This document shows positions 25,540-37,698 of a stretch of 64,000 bases of DNA, piece after piece. The position numbers and the translations under genes are program-made. Each line of letters starts with the position of its first letter. Position 1 is the first letter of the stretch. Source of the DNA: Triglochin maritima. Its lineage: Eukaryota; Streptophyta; Magnoliopsida; Alismatales; Juncaginaceae. Below the pieces are notes generated by a model that was given only the letters and a program-made list of their open reading frames with translations, did not search any database and was not told where the DNA came from. The DNA is taken from positions 2,430,501 to 2,494,500 of the forward strand of contig OY821779.1 of NCBI GenBank assembly GCA_963682175.1, given 5' to 3'.

Positions 25540-28354
25540 ATGGTCCCCCATCACGGCATAGGTCGGGGAATCGCCCACCCAATCGAAGTGGTGGAGACGG
25601 TGCTGAAGGTCGCCGACGTCGCCTGGAACGCCTACGACCACCACCACCATCCAAGAACCCCCTCCGGGGGGGAGACGAACCATGGAAAGGGCAAAGACGA
25701 AGACGGTGATTTGTCCATGTTACGATCTGAGAATCGCCATCTTAAGGAGGTTCTGGCGAAGAACGCTGCGCTTCTTCGGAACCTCTCGGACTCGCCGGGC
25801 GTCTCCTCCGATTGCCCCAAGGATGTAAGTTCTTGTTGAGGATGAAAGGCTATACGCGAAATTAGGGTGCGATTGGTTTGCTGAAACTCAAGTTTTCTGG
25901 CAGGAAAACTTAAAATAACTCAGAGAGTAAGTTCTGTGAGTTCCAAAACCGTTACACAATTGCACCTTGAATGATTACCCTACTTCCACTCTAAATTCTA
26001 AAAAAGTCATGGAATTGAGTTCGAAATTTTCCACAACTTCCTTCAAACCAATCACACCTTAGAATGCAATGGTCTATCGAGGCTCCGGACCATTGTCCTC
26101 AATGGTCTGTTCAGGGATGTGATCTCACATTGCTTAAACTAATCATAGAGTAAATTTCACATCACTCAATCAAAACAATTTTCACTCCACGTTTGAGACT
26201 TAACTCTAGTACAACTTGATGCAAACCTAGTAGAATTCGTTCCCCGGAGGCAGAAGCTAGTTCTCGAAGTGAATAAACAAGGGGTACAAGTAGAGAAACA
26301 TGGATACAATCTTACATTGAGTTATGTTTAATAGTGGTTACCAATGACCACAATCAGACCCACTTTAAAGTTTTTCAATGATTTCTTTTTTAAATCACTT
26401 CATTGTAAATTAAACATCAAGATTTAAAATCCGCTTTGCCGAGGTATGAACTTTGGTCTTGGTTATTCTGATGCCAAGGTTTACCAACTAGAATAGCCCC
26501 ATCTGATGTTTTGTTAAATTAAGATGTTTCCACAAATAAGATGTCATGGTTTTTTGTAAGGTGACACTAATTTGGACCACAGACACCGAGTTGGTTATCT
26601 TTTCGAAGTAGCTACGATTGTTGAGTATTTTCTTGTGTAAATTGTGAAAGACAGTTCACTAGTTAAAGACTGTAACATGCTGTTGCACCCTTTTAATGGA
26701 AACATATTGTCATATAACCTACACTTACATCACAAAATGGAATTTGACAGCATGTTTGCTTTATAGTTGGATTCGCAAAGAAAATAATAGCTGAACATTA
26801 CATTTCGTTTGCACTCAGAAGCAATGGTCTCTTTAAATTCTTATTGTTTACGTTCTTGCAGCTATATCAACAGCTAATGGCTGCCGTGGAATCTTCGAGC
26901 TTCTATGATAAACTAGAATCACTTCAGCATGCATCAAGTTCCCCAGGCAATAGTTTCCCCTTCAAGGATATCCAAGGTTTCCTCTACTCCACTTCAACTT
27001 ATGGTATTTGTTTTTTCTACCCTCATTATTTCTTCATAATCAGGAGAACATTTGGAGACACATCCACCAGACATCTTAGACAATGGTAATCTCATGGAAC
27101 TTAGTACATGGGTATGGGTTACTGAAGAAATGGTGCCTGGCAAATCGGAAGAGCAGAGCAAAATTGGTGGTGACAACTACATTATAGTTGATGAAGAGGA
27201 TGTCGTTGATGGAATTGCCAATTTTATAGCAAAGTGTATTCTTGCAAACCCTAGGTCAAAGGTAACAACTGATTTACAATGTACTTGAAGTTATTTTGCC
27301 TCATGGAATTTCATTTGTTGTTTTCATGAATAACAGAAACTGTCACCAGCGCAGCTGCAAAAAGGTTACTTCTCATTCTTGACTTGTTTCAGTACATTAC
27401 ATATGTGCTCATCACTAACTTGACAACGTCTAAATTTTTACAGCTGTTGCACGGGCATTAGGTGGCATGGACTGGACTCTGTTGAAAAAAGTGTGGCATG
27501 CTGGGAAACTAATTTATTCCCTATCAACTTGGGGAATCGCTTTGGCAGCGTAATACTTAGTGCATTTATAATTATTGGCTTCCTAAAATTACGAAGCAAA
27601 TGAATGGAATTTTAGTTTCTTTTTGTTGGCCTGTTTCATTTTATAATGTGCATGTGGCCCTATTCAAGCATCTTTAACAATTTATATAGTCCTCAACAAA
27701 CAGCTAATATATAACCACAGCTGCAAACGTTCACGTTTGCAACTCGTCTAGATTTGATTAAAATTGGGACATGGGAACTGCCCATGGTTTGAAATTGGAA
27801 CCTAAGTTCTTCTTTGTACCTTATGATTCAAGATGGTACCGAGCCTTAAAAAGGTCTTTGCTGTTTTAACTTAAATTTGATCCTACTTGTTATCTGTGGC
27901 ATCAGCGCATCTGCTTGACTAAAACTGTGTGGTTCTTTTTTTATTTTACTTTCTCATTGTAGAAATACTGTTGGCTGGATTTCATCTTGAAATTTTTGCC
28001 AAACTAATATTTGACCTCTGTGGTGCATATTTATGTACGTGCTTTATCAACATTTTTATTTATTTGTATTATAGAGGCAATTTGAGCATAGTTATAAGTT
28101 ATTGCTCGTGCCCATGACAATATTAGTTTATCATTATGCTTTGGAAGCCCTTGTATCTTCATCTCTGTTTTTACATTTTGTTCTCTTGATTGTTCATGCG
28201 TGACTAGTGGCTCATTAATTTCTCTAGTTTTTGGTCAAGCTCGTTGCACTCATCTCTTGATTTGATATGCAGATTATACAGAAACCGGGTTGTAGTGAAA
28301 GCTGCAGCAAGAGGACTAACGACCTCTGCCAAATTCATCATGAAGATTATCTAA
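25540..28354 (+). CDS. conserved-looking plant protein of unknown function, 277 aa
   Basis: I do not recognise this protein. Six exons join in phase to 277 codons plus TAA: 25540-25824, 26862-26976, 27044-27261, 27337-27364, 27444-27549 and 28273-28354. The N-terminus has a His run (YDHHHHPR) and then a short charged helix (LRSENRHLKEVLAKNAALLR, about residues 65-84) that could form a coiled coil. The middle is acidic (NYIIVDEEDVVDGIANFIAK). The C-terminus has a moderately hydrophobic stretch (LIYSLSTWGIALAALYRN) and ends basic (AARGLTTSAKFIMKII). A membrane-associated helix near the C-terminus is possible. All splice sites are GT-AG and phases fit, so the model is sound even though the function is unknown. 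Confidence 0.82.
25865..26058. mobile_element. Tourist/PIF-Harbinger-like MITE
   Basis: This 194-bp element lies in intron 1 of the 25540 gene. It starts GGGTGCGATTGGTTTG and ends CAAACCAATCACACC, which are inverted copies, and it is flanked by TTA on both sides (25862-25864 and 26059-26061). The 3-bp TTA TSD and terminal inverted repeats are typical of PIF/Harbinger MITEs. Confidence 0.82.
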
Positions 28355-29254
28355 GTAGTCAGTAAGAGATTCTTCGATCTCAGATAACTATGGAAGCTGC
28401 AGTAGAAGGAATTACTGCCTGTGACAAAATCCTTGTGCTGGTTCTTCAAAGAGAAGATTCTTCGATGAGCCACATTGTGTACATACTGAGTGTTATTTTC
28501 TTTCTTTCTGTACATATCTTAGTGCTCTTATTGATTACATGATGTGAATGATGAATTATTCTCACAAATGTTTAACCTTATTTCTTATTTGGAGTGTGCT
28601 TAATCAACTATGATTCACTGATTCTTTTTAGATGGTGCCTAGGATATATTACGTCTTGTGATAAAATGCTTCCTGATTAACCATCTTAAAATGTTGCTTG
28701 CCAATTCTAAAATGATTGGAGAGGTCTAATTCTGTGTCATGAACTCATGATCTTCTTAAAATGGATGGTGAAGAAAAGTATGACCAAAACAAGCTGATAA
28801 ATGATGGTGTAGATGCTAGTTCAATGATTAGATTGTACAAACATTTCCACTTAGATTAAAATGCACGACTAAATGATGTTTGCAAATCAATTCTCAAGCA
28901 ATGTTCCTTTTTAAGATACAATTAGACGACAAATATAAAATTGACACTAAATACGTAAACGTGAATTATTTTTAATATGAAAAATATACTTAATAAAACT
29001 CAAATAATTTTATGAGCATAAATATTTTACAAAATTTTAACCATACCACGTCACCAAATCCTTCCTATATCCATCACCACCACGTCATGTATACTTTACA
29101 TGTATATAATTGATATTCCAGATATTCGAGTAGGACTTAACCTAGTTCGAGTTTGTATCTAAATTTGAAGTCGTACGGTAAGGTTTTTTTATGTGTCAAT
29201 TTCATTTCTATATTTAGCAGTTAAATAATCTTCTTTAACAAATACCAACCATAT

Positions 29255-29440
29255 TTCAATTATTGAATATTCAATTACCATTTGCATCTCTATACCTTTA
29301 CGTGATAGTAAATATGTAGTCACACCTAGAAATTCTAGTTTCTTCGTATCTTTAATTTTTGAATAATTAGTTACCATTGGTATCTCTACACCTTTACGTG
29401 ATAGTTTATGTAGTCGTACCTAAAAATTCTAGTTTGTTCG
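29255..29440. repeat. local tandem duplication, unit about 95 bp
   Basis: Two copies of a segment around ACCTTTACGTGATAGT and AAATTCTAGTTT occur at about 29262-29345 and 29364-29440, with substitutions and a small deletion in the second. Confidence 0.7.
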
Positions 29441-29509
29441 GACCTTCTCTTGTAATTTGTAAAGTTTTTAGTCTTCTACCCCCAACAAGACTGCAGACAA
29501 AGTTAGAAG

Positions 29510-29766
29510 AACATGTGAACTTTGTTCTGCAACATGTCGGCAGAGGAAAGCAGAACTTTGTGAACCCTGAAGATAAACATGTGGACCTTTACAGCTGAAC
29601 TGCTCAACAGAAGTTCTAACTTCCAAGATGATGCTCAGAAGTTGCTCACCATACTATTGCTTGATCAACCACAAAGGTTGCTGCACCTTTCAAAAACTGA
29701 GGACTCATTCCTCAAGTACCACTACCTGCTGATTCGGACAATTTTCACTAGTCAATTCACCCATTA
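29510..29766 (+). pseudogene. frameshifted coding-like fragment, unidentified
   Basis: Two adjoining plus-strand frames look protein-like. The first reads LEEHVNFVLQHVGRGKQNF and ends at a stop near 29598. The second, offset by one base, runs ELLNRSSNFQDDAQKLLTIL to IFTSQFTH and stops at 29767. A possible acceptor (TTACAG) lies at the join, so an exon boundary is an alternative to a frameshift. I do not recognise the family. Confidence 0.3.
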
Positions 29767-29954
29767 GCCTGATAAAGTGTATCAACAGGGTTGTGAAAAA
29801 TAAGTTCCAAAAAACACACAACTGTGGATGATCTGTAACCAACAGGAACTGTTCCGTATATTAATAACTTAATCTTCCATATCTGTTATAATAATCTATA
29901 CAATGTTCCGTATATTAATAACTTAATCATACTTCCCGAGTTGTCATTATTTAA

Positions 29955-30302
29955 TAATGTAGACAACGAAGAAAAAGGGATCGAGTGCTTCGACGGTACG
30001 AGGGTTTCCTGGGGAAAGTTGGAATCCACCAACTCAGAGAATATCCCAAGGAAGAAGAGGAGAATGCTGGAATCCACCAACTAGAGAAGGAGAGAATGCA
30101 AAAATCTATTTCATCGTATCTTTAATCTCGTTTACATCACTCTTTATAGGGTACAAGAGTAATTTCTAGAAGACCCACTACTTCCTCCCTAACTACCCAC
30201 AACAATCCACGTCTAACTTCTCTAACTAACTTTTAATCGTCCCACCGACGTGGTTACTCCACGTGGCACTTCTATTCTTTGATCATGCATGCTCCTGCAT
30301 CA
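29955..30302 (-). repeat. 3' LTR of the gypsy element
   Basis: 348 bp. In element orientation it begins TGATGCAGGAG and ends CTACATTA, so its end is not the canonical CA. It shows about 1% divergence by eye from the partner at 43835-44181. Confidence 0.93.
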
Positions 30303-32950
30303 ATCCCTCCCTCTCCAAAAGGACTCGACCGCGAGTCATGGTCTTCGTAGCGGGTGTCCGGGGAGGGGTGGTACTTGAACAGATCAGAGACGTTGAAGGT
30401 CTTTGATATCCCCATGTCCGACGGAAGATCAACTACGTAGGCATTGTCGCTGATTTTCCGCGTGACTTTGAAGGGTCCATATTTCTTGGGGAAAAGCTTG
30501 TGGTGGGGTCCTGCGGGTAGACGTTCCTTCCTGAGGTAAACCATGACAAGGTCTCCCTCTTCGAAAGTTACGCGACGACGGGTTCTGTCGGCTAAAGCTT
30601 TGTATTTGGCATTGGAGGCGTTTAACCGAGTGATTACTTGCTCTTGTACACCGCAGACTTCAGTGCTGAACTGCACCGCCGGGGAGTTGTCGGCTAGATC
30701 TGTGGCGGAGACGACGAGGTCGAGTACGTGTTGGGGCGTCGCGCGGTAGACCACCACGAAGGGGGCAAACCCGGTGGAGCGATGTACAACACTATTATAT
30801 GCAAACTCTGCTTGTGGGAGGGCGTGGTCCCATTGGCGAGGCTTATCCATGCATAGACTTCGAAGGAGATTTCCCAGCGTTCGATTGACCACTTCGGTCT
30901 GTCCATCGCTTTGAGGATGTGCAGTGGAGCTAAACCTGAGGTTGGTATCGAAACGCTTCCAAAGAGTAGACCAGAAAACGGCAAGGAATTTTGAGTCGCG
31001 ATCTGAGACGATGGTTTTCGGGATGCCATGGAGTCGCACCACTTCCTGGAAGAATAGGCGGGCAATGTGCATGGCGTCGGAGGTCCTTTTACATGGGATG
31101 AAATGCGCCATTTTGGAAAAGCGATCGACGACGACAAAGATCGAGTCTGCTCCCCGCTGTGTGCGGGGCAATCCTAGGATAAAGTCCATGCTAAGATCCT
31201 CCCAAATGTTATTTGGCGTCGGGAGGGGAGTGTAAAGCCCCGTGTTCTGAGATTGTCCTTTGGCCCGCTGGCAAGTGATGCACCCTCTTACCATGGCAGC
31301 GACTTCTTTCTTCATTTGGGGCCAGTAAAAATGTTCCCCCACAACCCATGTGGTTTTGTCTCGCCCTAAATGGCCCGCCATTCCCCCTAAATGAGCGTCA
31401 CGTATTACTCTCTCGCGCAATGACGTTCGGGGTAAGCACAACAACTTGCCTTTGAACAAGAGACCATCGTGGATATGATAATCACCAGTGGGTTGCCGTT
31501 GCTCACATTTTCCCCAGATGTCCCTGAAATCTTCGTCTTCAGGATAGAGTTCTCCCAAGAGATCGAGACCCACTACTTCAGCGCGTAATGCCACGACTAT
31601 TGCGGCACGTCGGCTCAAAGCGTCCGCCACTACATTTTGTGTGCCTGCCTTATGCTTGATCACATAGGAAAACTGCTCAAGGTAGGATGCCCATCGCGCA
31701 TGCATTTTGTTGACGTGACGCTGACCCTTGAAGTGTCTTAAAGCTTGATGGTCGCTAAAGATCACGAACTCACCTGGAACAAGGTAAGACTCCCAAGTCT
31801 TTAGGGCACAGAAGACAGCATAGAGTTCTTGTTCGTAGGTAGACCACTTATGTCGTGCATCACTCAATTTTTCACTGAAAAAGGCTATGGGTCGCCCGCC
31901 CTGGGATAGTACTCCTCCTACCCCCACGCCGCACGCGTCACACTCGACTTCGAATGGGCAATTGAAGTTGGAGAGTGCGAGGATTGGCGCGGTGGTCAGC
32001 TTGCTTTTGATCATACAAAAACTTTCTTCGGCGTCGGACGACCATACAAAAACTCCTTTCTTTAAACAGTTGGTAAGGGGTGCCATGATGGTGCTAAAGT
32101 TCCTTATAAAACGGCGATAGAAAGTCGCAAGCCCATGGAAACTTCGCACCTCCGTTGCGGATTTTGGAGTGGGCCACTCCCGGATGGCACGCACCTTTTC
32201 GTCATCCACTTGAACGCCCTCGGCACCAACCACGAAGCCAAGAAAAACAAGTTTGTCTGTGAGGAAGTGACACTTGCTTAAGTTGATGTGGAGTTGGTTA
32301 TGGTGGAGGGTAGCGAACACCTTGCGCAAATGAAGAAGGTGTTCGTGGGTGTTGGGGCTATAGACTAGGATATCGTCGAAGTAGACTACAACGAAGTCCC
32401 CTATGAATGGTTTGAGCACCTGGGTCATGAGGCGCATGAAAGTGCTCGGAGCGTTTGATAACCCAAATGACATTACTAACCACTCGTATAACCCATCTTT
32501 GGTCTTGAACGCGGTCTTCCATTCATCCCCTGGTCGTATCCGGATTTGATGGTAGCCGTTACGAGGGTCGATTTTCGAGAACACCTTTGCCCCTCCCAAT
32601 CGATCAAGCATATCATCAAGGCGCGGAATGGGGAATCGGTAGCGTATAGTGATCTTGTTGATAGCACGACTATCCACACACATCCTCCAAGATCCATCCT
32701 TTTTGGGGGTGAGGAGCGCGGGTACACCACAGGGGCTCATGCTATGACGTATGTATCCCTTTCGGAGTAGCTCTTCTACTTGTCGTGCCATTTCTTCTGC
32801 TTCCCTAGGATTCATGCGGTAGTGGGGAAGGTTGGGAAGACTTGCTCCAGGGACCAAGTCAATGTGATGCTGGATGTTACGTAAAGGTGGAAGTCCCTCT
32901 GGCAGTGCTTCACCTACGATGGACGCGAACTCCTTTAGGAGGGGTGCCAT
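30272..32950 (-). pseudogene. gypsy pol: reverse transcriptase, RNase H, integrase (5' part of the polyprotein separated by the copia insertion)
   Basis: This is the 893-codon downstream part of a gag-pol frame. Order: reverse transcriptase ([10 protein letters not shown] and YFDDILVYS, the catalytic Asp pair near 32375), RNase H ([28 protein letters not shown]), integrase zinc finger (H-H-C-C between about 31410 and 31270), and the integrase core Asp-Asp-Glu with [16 protein letters not shown]. There is no obvious chromodomain after [11 protein letters not shown]. There is no internal stop. As it stands the apparent Met start at 32968 belongs to the copia LTR, so this part has lost its own start. 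The frame runs through the polypurine tract and 28 bases into the LTR before its TAG. Confidence 0.94.
30303..30318 (-). promoter_or_regulatory. polypurine tract of the gypsy element
   Basis: On the minus strand GGAGAGGGAGGGAT lies directly before the 3' LTR start, the expected position for plus-strand DNA priming. It is inside the pol reading frame. Confidence 0.8.
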
Positions 32951-32955
32951 ATGAG

Positions 32956-34850
32956 TGTAGGATTTCATGTTTAATTATACATATATAATTTTCGGATTTT
33001 CATGTATAATAAGGATCAATTTTCAATTTTCTAGAATTTATTGCATGCATCAGTTTGTTTTAACAAACTAGTTTCAAAAACTCTATTAAAACAAACATGA
33101 AGGAGCTCCGAAATTCATACCTAGAAGTTCTCTAAAACTTCTCGAAGATTCGGAGACGGTTGGGATGCTCCTCGCTGCGCCGGATGCCTCCGAGTATTCA
33201 CCAAACTCTAAACAAGATCGGAGAGAGGGAAGCTAGTCTCTCAATCTCCGATTGGGTTTAGAATCTAATTACTAACCCCTCTTTAGTTCCCTTTAGAAGA
33301 TGACCTCTGAAGAACTAAAACTAAACTTAAGAATTAAGGAATTTTCGTGGAGAATTATGGAGAGAGATTTTGCATAAGAAAAATAATGAATTAATTAAGG
33401 AGGTAATGAGATAACCTTGTATTTATAGGTTATCTCCAAATTACCTATTCATGTGCAACCTCTTGCCCATGATCCCATGCAAAATTCCATCTAACCATCC
33501 ATTATTTATTAATAAATAATATTAACCACGAATTAAATCAATTATGGACCAATTCCATGCATGATCTAATTAATTCTTAAATTAATTCTGCAGAAAACCG
33601 TCTGGACCGGTCGACCGTTACTGTTCATCGGTCGACCGGGTACTGTTCATCAGTTGACCAGTACTATTCATCGGTTGACTTTTGCACAGTACTGCAGACT
33701 GGTCAAATTTTGGTTTAACCCCTACAAAATTTGACATTTCGGGATTAGTAGTAAATTCACAACTTATGTAACATATTATCCTATGTAATGTCAACTCATT
33801 ACACCCCATAATATTTACATCACATATGAATTTAATTTAGATTCTAATTATGTTATTAATCACAACATAATCTTGATTTTGCTTGTTCACCCCATGTGTC
33901 ATATTTTCTACATGAAACCCGACACATCCTTATGAACTCAAAATCCCCATTTCTTGTTTCCCAGTTTTGTGGTGTGACCTATGGGAGGATCTAGACTAAG
34001 TTGGCAGTGATATTAAGAGCTTAATATCACAAGCTATAAGCGGTATCTAGCTACACATTATAGCTCCCAATTAGTTAGATGTCTTAATTCCACTCGAACC
34101 AAAACACGATCCATTTAGTGATGGAGTGCACCACTTGTGTCCGTCCCTTGCCTCATGATATTAAGAGTACACACAAAGTAGTATTGTGTCATCTTTGTAT
34201 TAGTATTCATTTCTTGATCTCTTTAAGCTAGTTATAAATATGTGACTTAACTCAAATCACATTGTGCACATTATAACTTTGCTTTATCAAGGGGCCCACT
34301 AATATCATCACTCAATTAAGAGGGGCAATGATAATCTTTTGACTAACTATCTTCTCCAACAAAAGTTGTACTTAACCAACTAATGTCTTTACACTACACT
34401 CATCGATAGCTCAAGACACTAGTCTAATTAAGAACTCCTTAAGCGATCGGATATAAGTCTCATATCAAAGGACCAAAGACACAGTAAAATATTAATGACA
34501 CAGAAACACATTTCTATAATATTTTACTTATTAGGTCTATTCAGTATACAAAAGTAATATTTTCCTCTTTTGCATACCCGTGTCGTCACTCACTTGTAGA
34601 GCTACAATGATCTATGACCAACACGACAATCTTAACTCGGTAATTAATGTTCCATGTTAATTACCATGATTGCGAATATCTTTTGTTTTATGCAAACCAA
34701 TATCTTTTAGAGCTCTACGGTTAAGGACCAAGAGCCTCTTCCTTAACACTTCTAAAAGACGAATAACATAAACAAGGAACAAAATGATTTCTCATTCAAT
34801 TCATAATAATTGGCATTTAAAAGTAAAACTTTTAGAACACATTCCCTTCA
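32956..34850 (-). repeat. 3' LTR of the copia element
   Basis: 1,895 bp, unusually long for copia. It contains a short degenerate tandem of a TACTGTTCATCGGTCGACCG-like unit at about 33608-33680. It is nearly identical to the partner at 40177-42071; I saw mismatches only near 32994 and 33052. Confidence 0.95.
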
Positions 34851-34864
34851 ATCTCCCACTTGTT
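34851..34864 (-). promoter_or_regulatory. polypurine tract of the copia element
   Basis: On the minus strand CAAGTGGGAGAT abuts the LTR start TGAAGGGAATG, as is typical for plant copia elements. Confidence 0.75.
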
Positions 34865-37698
34865 ATTAAAGTTTTCTTTCTCATACATACTCAATGCATA
34901 AAACAATAATAACCAGGGTAACCTTCCCAAATCACCTATCAAGCCAATCCACATGGACCCTCGGATCCATGGACTCGAAATATATTTCGTCTCTTAGCTT
35001 GGTATGAAGGTTTGTTGAATGGATCAGTTGTGCCACTGTTGTGTCCACCTATTTATTTATTTTGTCTTTCGTTGGTGGTTGAGTTAGCTGTAGTGATATT
35101 ACTCCTAACTACACTAGCTCATACCTCCACCTTCGATAATGATGACGCATCATCACTCCAACCTCTTATTGTCTAGAATTCCTATAAGAATTGCATCAAA
35201 ACAACCCTCGGCTATTTTCTCCTTTGTCTTCCATAAACAAGAACCTTATCTTTAGTCCGGTTAAGGTACTTCAGAATATTCTTGACCACAATCCTACGAT
35301 TAGGACTTGCGTTGGATTGGTGACCACTTGTCACGTTTAGAGCATACGAGATATTGAGCCTTGTGCAAGTCATTGTGTACATGGTCCTTCCTTTTGCCGA
35401 AGCATAAGGGATACCTTCATGTACTCAAAGTCTTTGTGTGATTGAGCACATTGAGACTTCTTGAGTTGCACACCTATACTCATACTTATTGGCATATTGT
35501 CCATATCGGAATTGTTCACCCTGAACATTTCAAAGACCTTGTCAATGTATGCACGTTGACTGAAGCCAATGAGTCTACGGGATGTATCTCAATGTATCTT
35601 GATTTTCAAGATAGGTTGAGCCTCATCCTTTTCTTTTCATTGAATACACTGATTTCAACGAAATTTCTCGTTTGCTAATGCAAAGGTATATGATTGCTCA
35701 TGAGCAATATGTCATCGACATATAAGATCAGAAGTACTACATGACTCCCACTAATCTCCTTGTATATACAAGGTACTCCTTTACTTTGAATGAAGTGAAT
35801 TTTCTTCACCTCTTCGTCAAAGCGTTTGTTCCAACTCCACGATGCTTGCTTCAATCCATAAATGGATTCTCGAAACTTGCATTTCTTCTCGCTACTATTT
35901 GGATCATCAAAACTTTGAGGTTGTACCATGTACATATCCTCCTCCAAGTTCCTGTTTAAGGAACGCCATTTTGATATCCATTTTCATATCCCACAATTGT
36001 GAAATGCGGTAATAGTGAGCATAATCCGAATAGATTTTAATATGGCAACTTCTCAAAAATTTCATCAAAGTCAATTTCTTGAATTTGAGTATAACTTTTG
36101 CTACAAGCCTTGCTTTGCAGGTTGTCAAATTACTATCCATGTCTATCTTCCTCCTAAAAGCTCATTTATACCAAATGATATTTTCTCTTGAGGAAGGCAA
36201 ATCAAGTTATACACTCAATTATCATACATGGATTCTATTTCGGATTTTATGGCCTTGAGCCATAGTTTGGAGTCTTCCCTTACCATTGCTTCTTGGAAGG
36301 TCAATGGATCTTTGGTATCTAGTACCATGACCTCATGAAGTCCCACATACTTATTGGGTTTCTTCCTTTCCCTCATTGACCTTCTTAGTTCTTTTGGTTC
36401 TTCTTGTGTCTCTCGAACTTCTTCCACAATTTCTTGAGGAATAGGTTCATGTTCGACTCTCGAACGCACACTAGGTGAGGATGATTGAGATTCTCTCACA
36501 ATTTTTGTAAGGATCTCTAGCTCATGCTCCCACTAACCAAATCAATCTCGGTTGGGCCTTCATGATTTTGAATGCAATATTCACATCATGATCTTGCAGA
36601 GTATCTTGAGTTTGCTCAAGCTCAACTCTACTCCCACTACTTTTCTCTCTTTTCCAGAAATTCCAGAAAAACCATATCTCTCTCTACAATCTTTCGATTG
36701 GAGGTGATATACCAAAAGTAGTATCCTCTTGTCACACGAGGACAACCTATAAAGAAGCATTTAATCCGTTTTTGCTTGAAGTTTGGTCGACATCAATTTC
36801 TCGACGTAGACCTCACAACCCCAAATCTTGAGAAAGTTGAGCTTAGGTGTCTTTCAACTCCATAGCTCATAAACCATTTTCTCCACGGATTTGGATGGAA
36901 CATTATTTAGTGAGTTTTTCATTATTTGTAGTGCATAATTCCAAAAGTAAATCGGCAATTTAAATTGACTCATTATTGATCGAACCATGTCGAGCAATAT
37001 CCTATTCCTACTTTAGGAATGAGCCAAATTAGGTATCCTAAGCACTCACCCCTACGAACCGTTCATAGAGACTCGATATTCTTGTTGAGTCGGTTCATTA
37101 CTTCATCCTCGAATTCCTTGAACTTGTCAAAGAATTCACTTTTGCTTCCCATTAGACAAATATAGTCATAATGACTATAGTTGTCCGTGAACAAAATGAA
37201 GTACCTTAAACCGTCTCTTGCACTTGTACTTATCGGACCACATACATTAGAATGTATCACATCCAATTAGTTATTCGTTTTCGTTCCTTTCTTCTTGAAA
37301 GGTCTCTTGGTCATTTATTTGACCAATCCGATAGTGCTACAAGATTGTATCATTCACGTGAGTTATCTTAGTTTCTCTTTTGTTATTGTTTGTTTGAGTT
37401 TGTTTATTATTTATTTCAAGCAAATAGAAATCATTCTATATGAATGTATTTGCATAGAAAATTCCATTCTTCGATATAGACAAGCAAGAATTAAAATATT
37501 TATTAAAATTTATCCATATCTAAAACTTGATACAGAAATGTTCTTGCTAATCGAAGGCATATAACAAACATTCTTCAAAGCATAAATTTAAATCACTAGA
37601 CTATTGAAGATTCATAGAATCTTGTACAATCGCAGCGATGGTTGTACTATTTCCAATCTTCAATATCATCTCGTTCTCCACGAGTTCCTTCCTATCTT
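34865..37698 (-). pseudogene. decayed copia pol (protease remnant, integrase, reverse transcriptase, RNase H remnant)
   Basis: Recognisable pieces occur in copia order on the minus strand. A protease remnant follows gag. Integrase core pieces are at 37266-37063 (RYFILFTDNYSHYDYI). The integrase/RT linker is at 36499-36215 (RSMRERKKPNKYVGLHE). Reverse transcriptase pieces are at 36140-35907 (DIKMAFLKQEL) and 35947-35675 (SIYGLKQASWSWN, with LYVDDILL still intact). They sit in different frames with stops between them. The integrase segment normally holding the second catalytic Asp reads with a stop just before it and appears substituted. No continuous translation is possible, so this copy must borrow enzymes. 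Confidence 0.88.

Larger units (their letters stand above)
28355..29949. other. intergenic region left of the gypsy element
   Basis: About 1.6 kb of AT-rich sequence holding the 3' untranslated region of the 25540 gene. It also has a local duplication at 29255-29440 and a coding-like fragment at 29510-29766. No complete gene was seen. Confidence 0.5.

Noticed and set aside
33618..33809. 63-aa frame identical to one at 40839-41030
   Set aside because: Both lie inside the two copies of the copia LTR. The frame arises from a short tandem repeat and has no protein character.
34865..37698. Small plus-strand frames within the copia internal region, such as 35442-35678
   Set aside because: They are reverse shadows of decayed pol and have no gene-like features.
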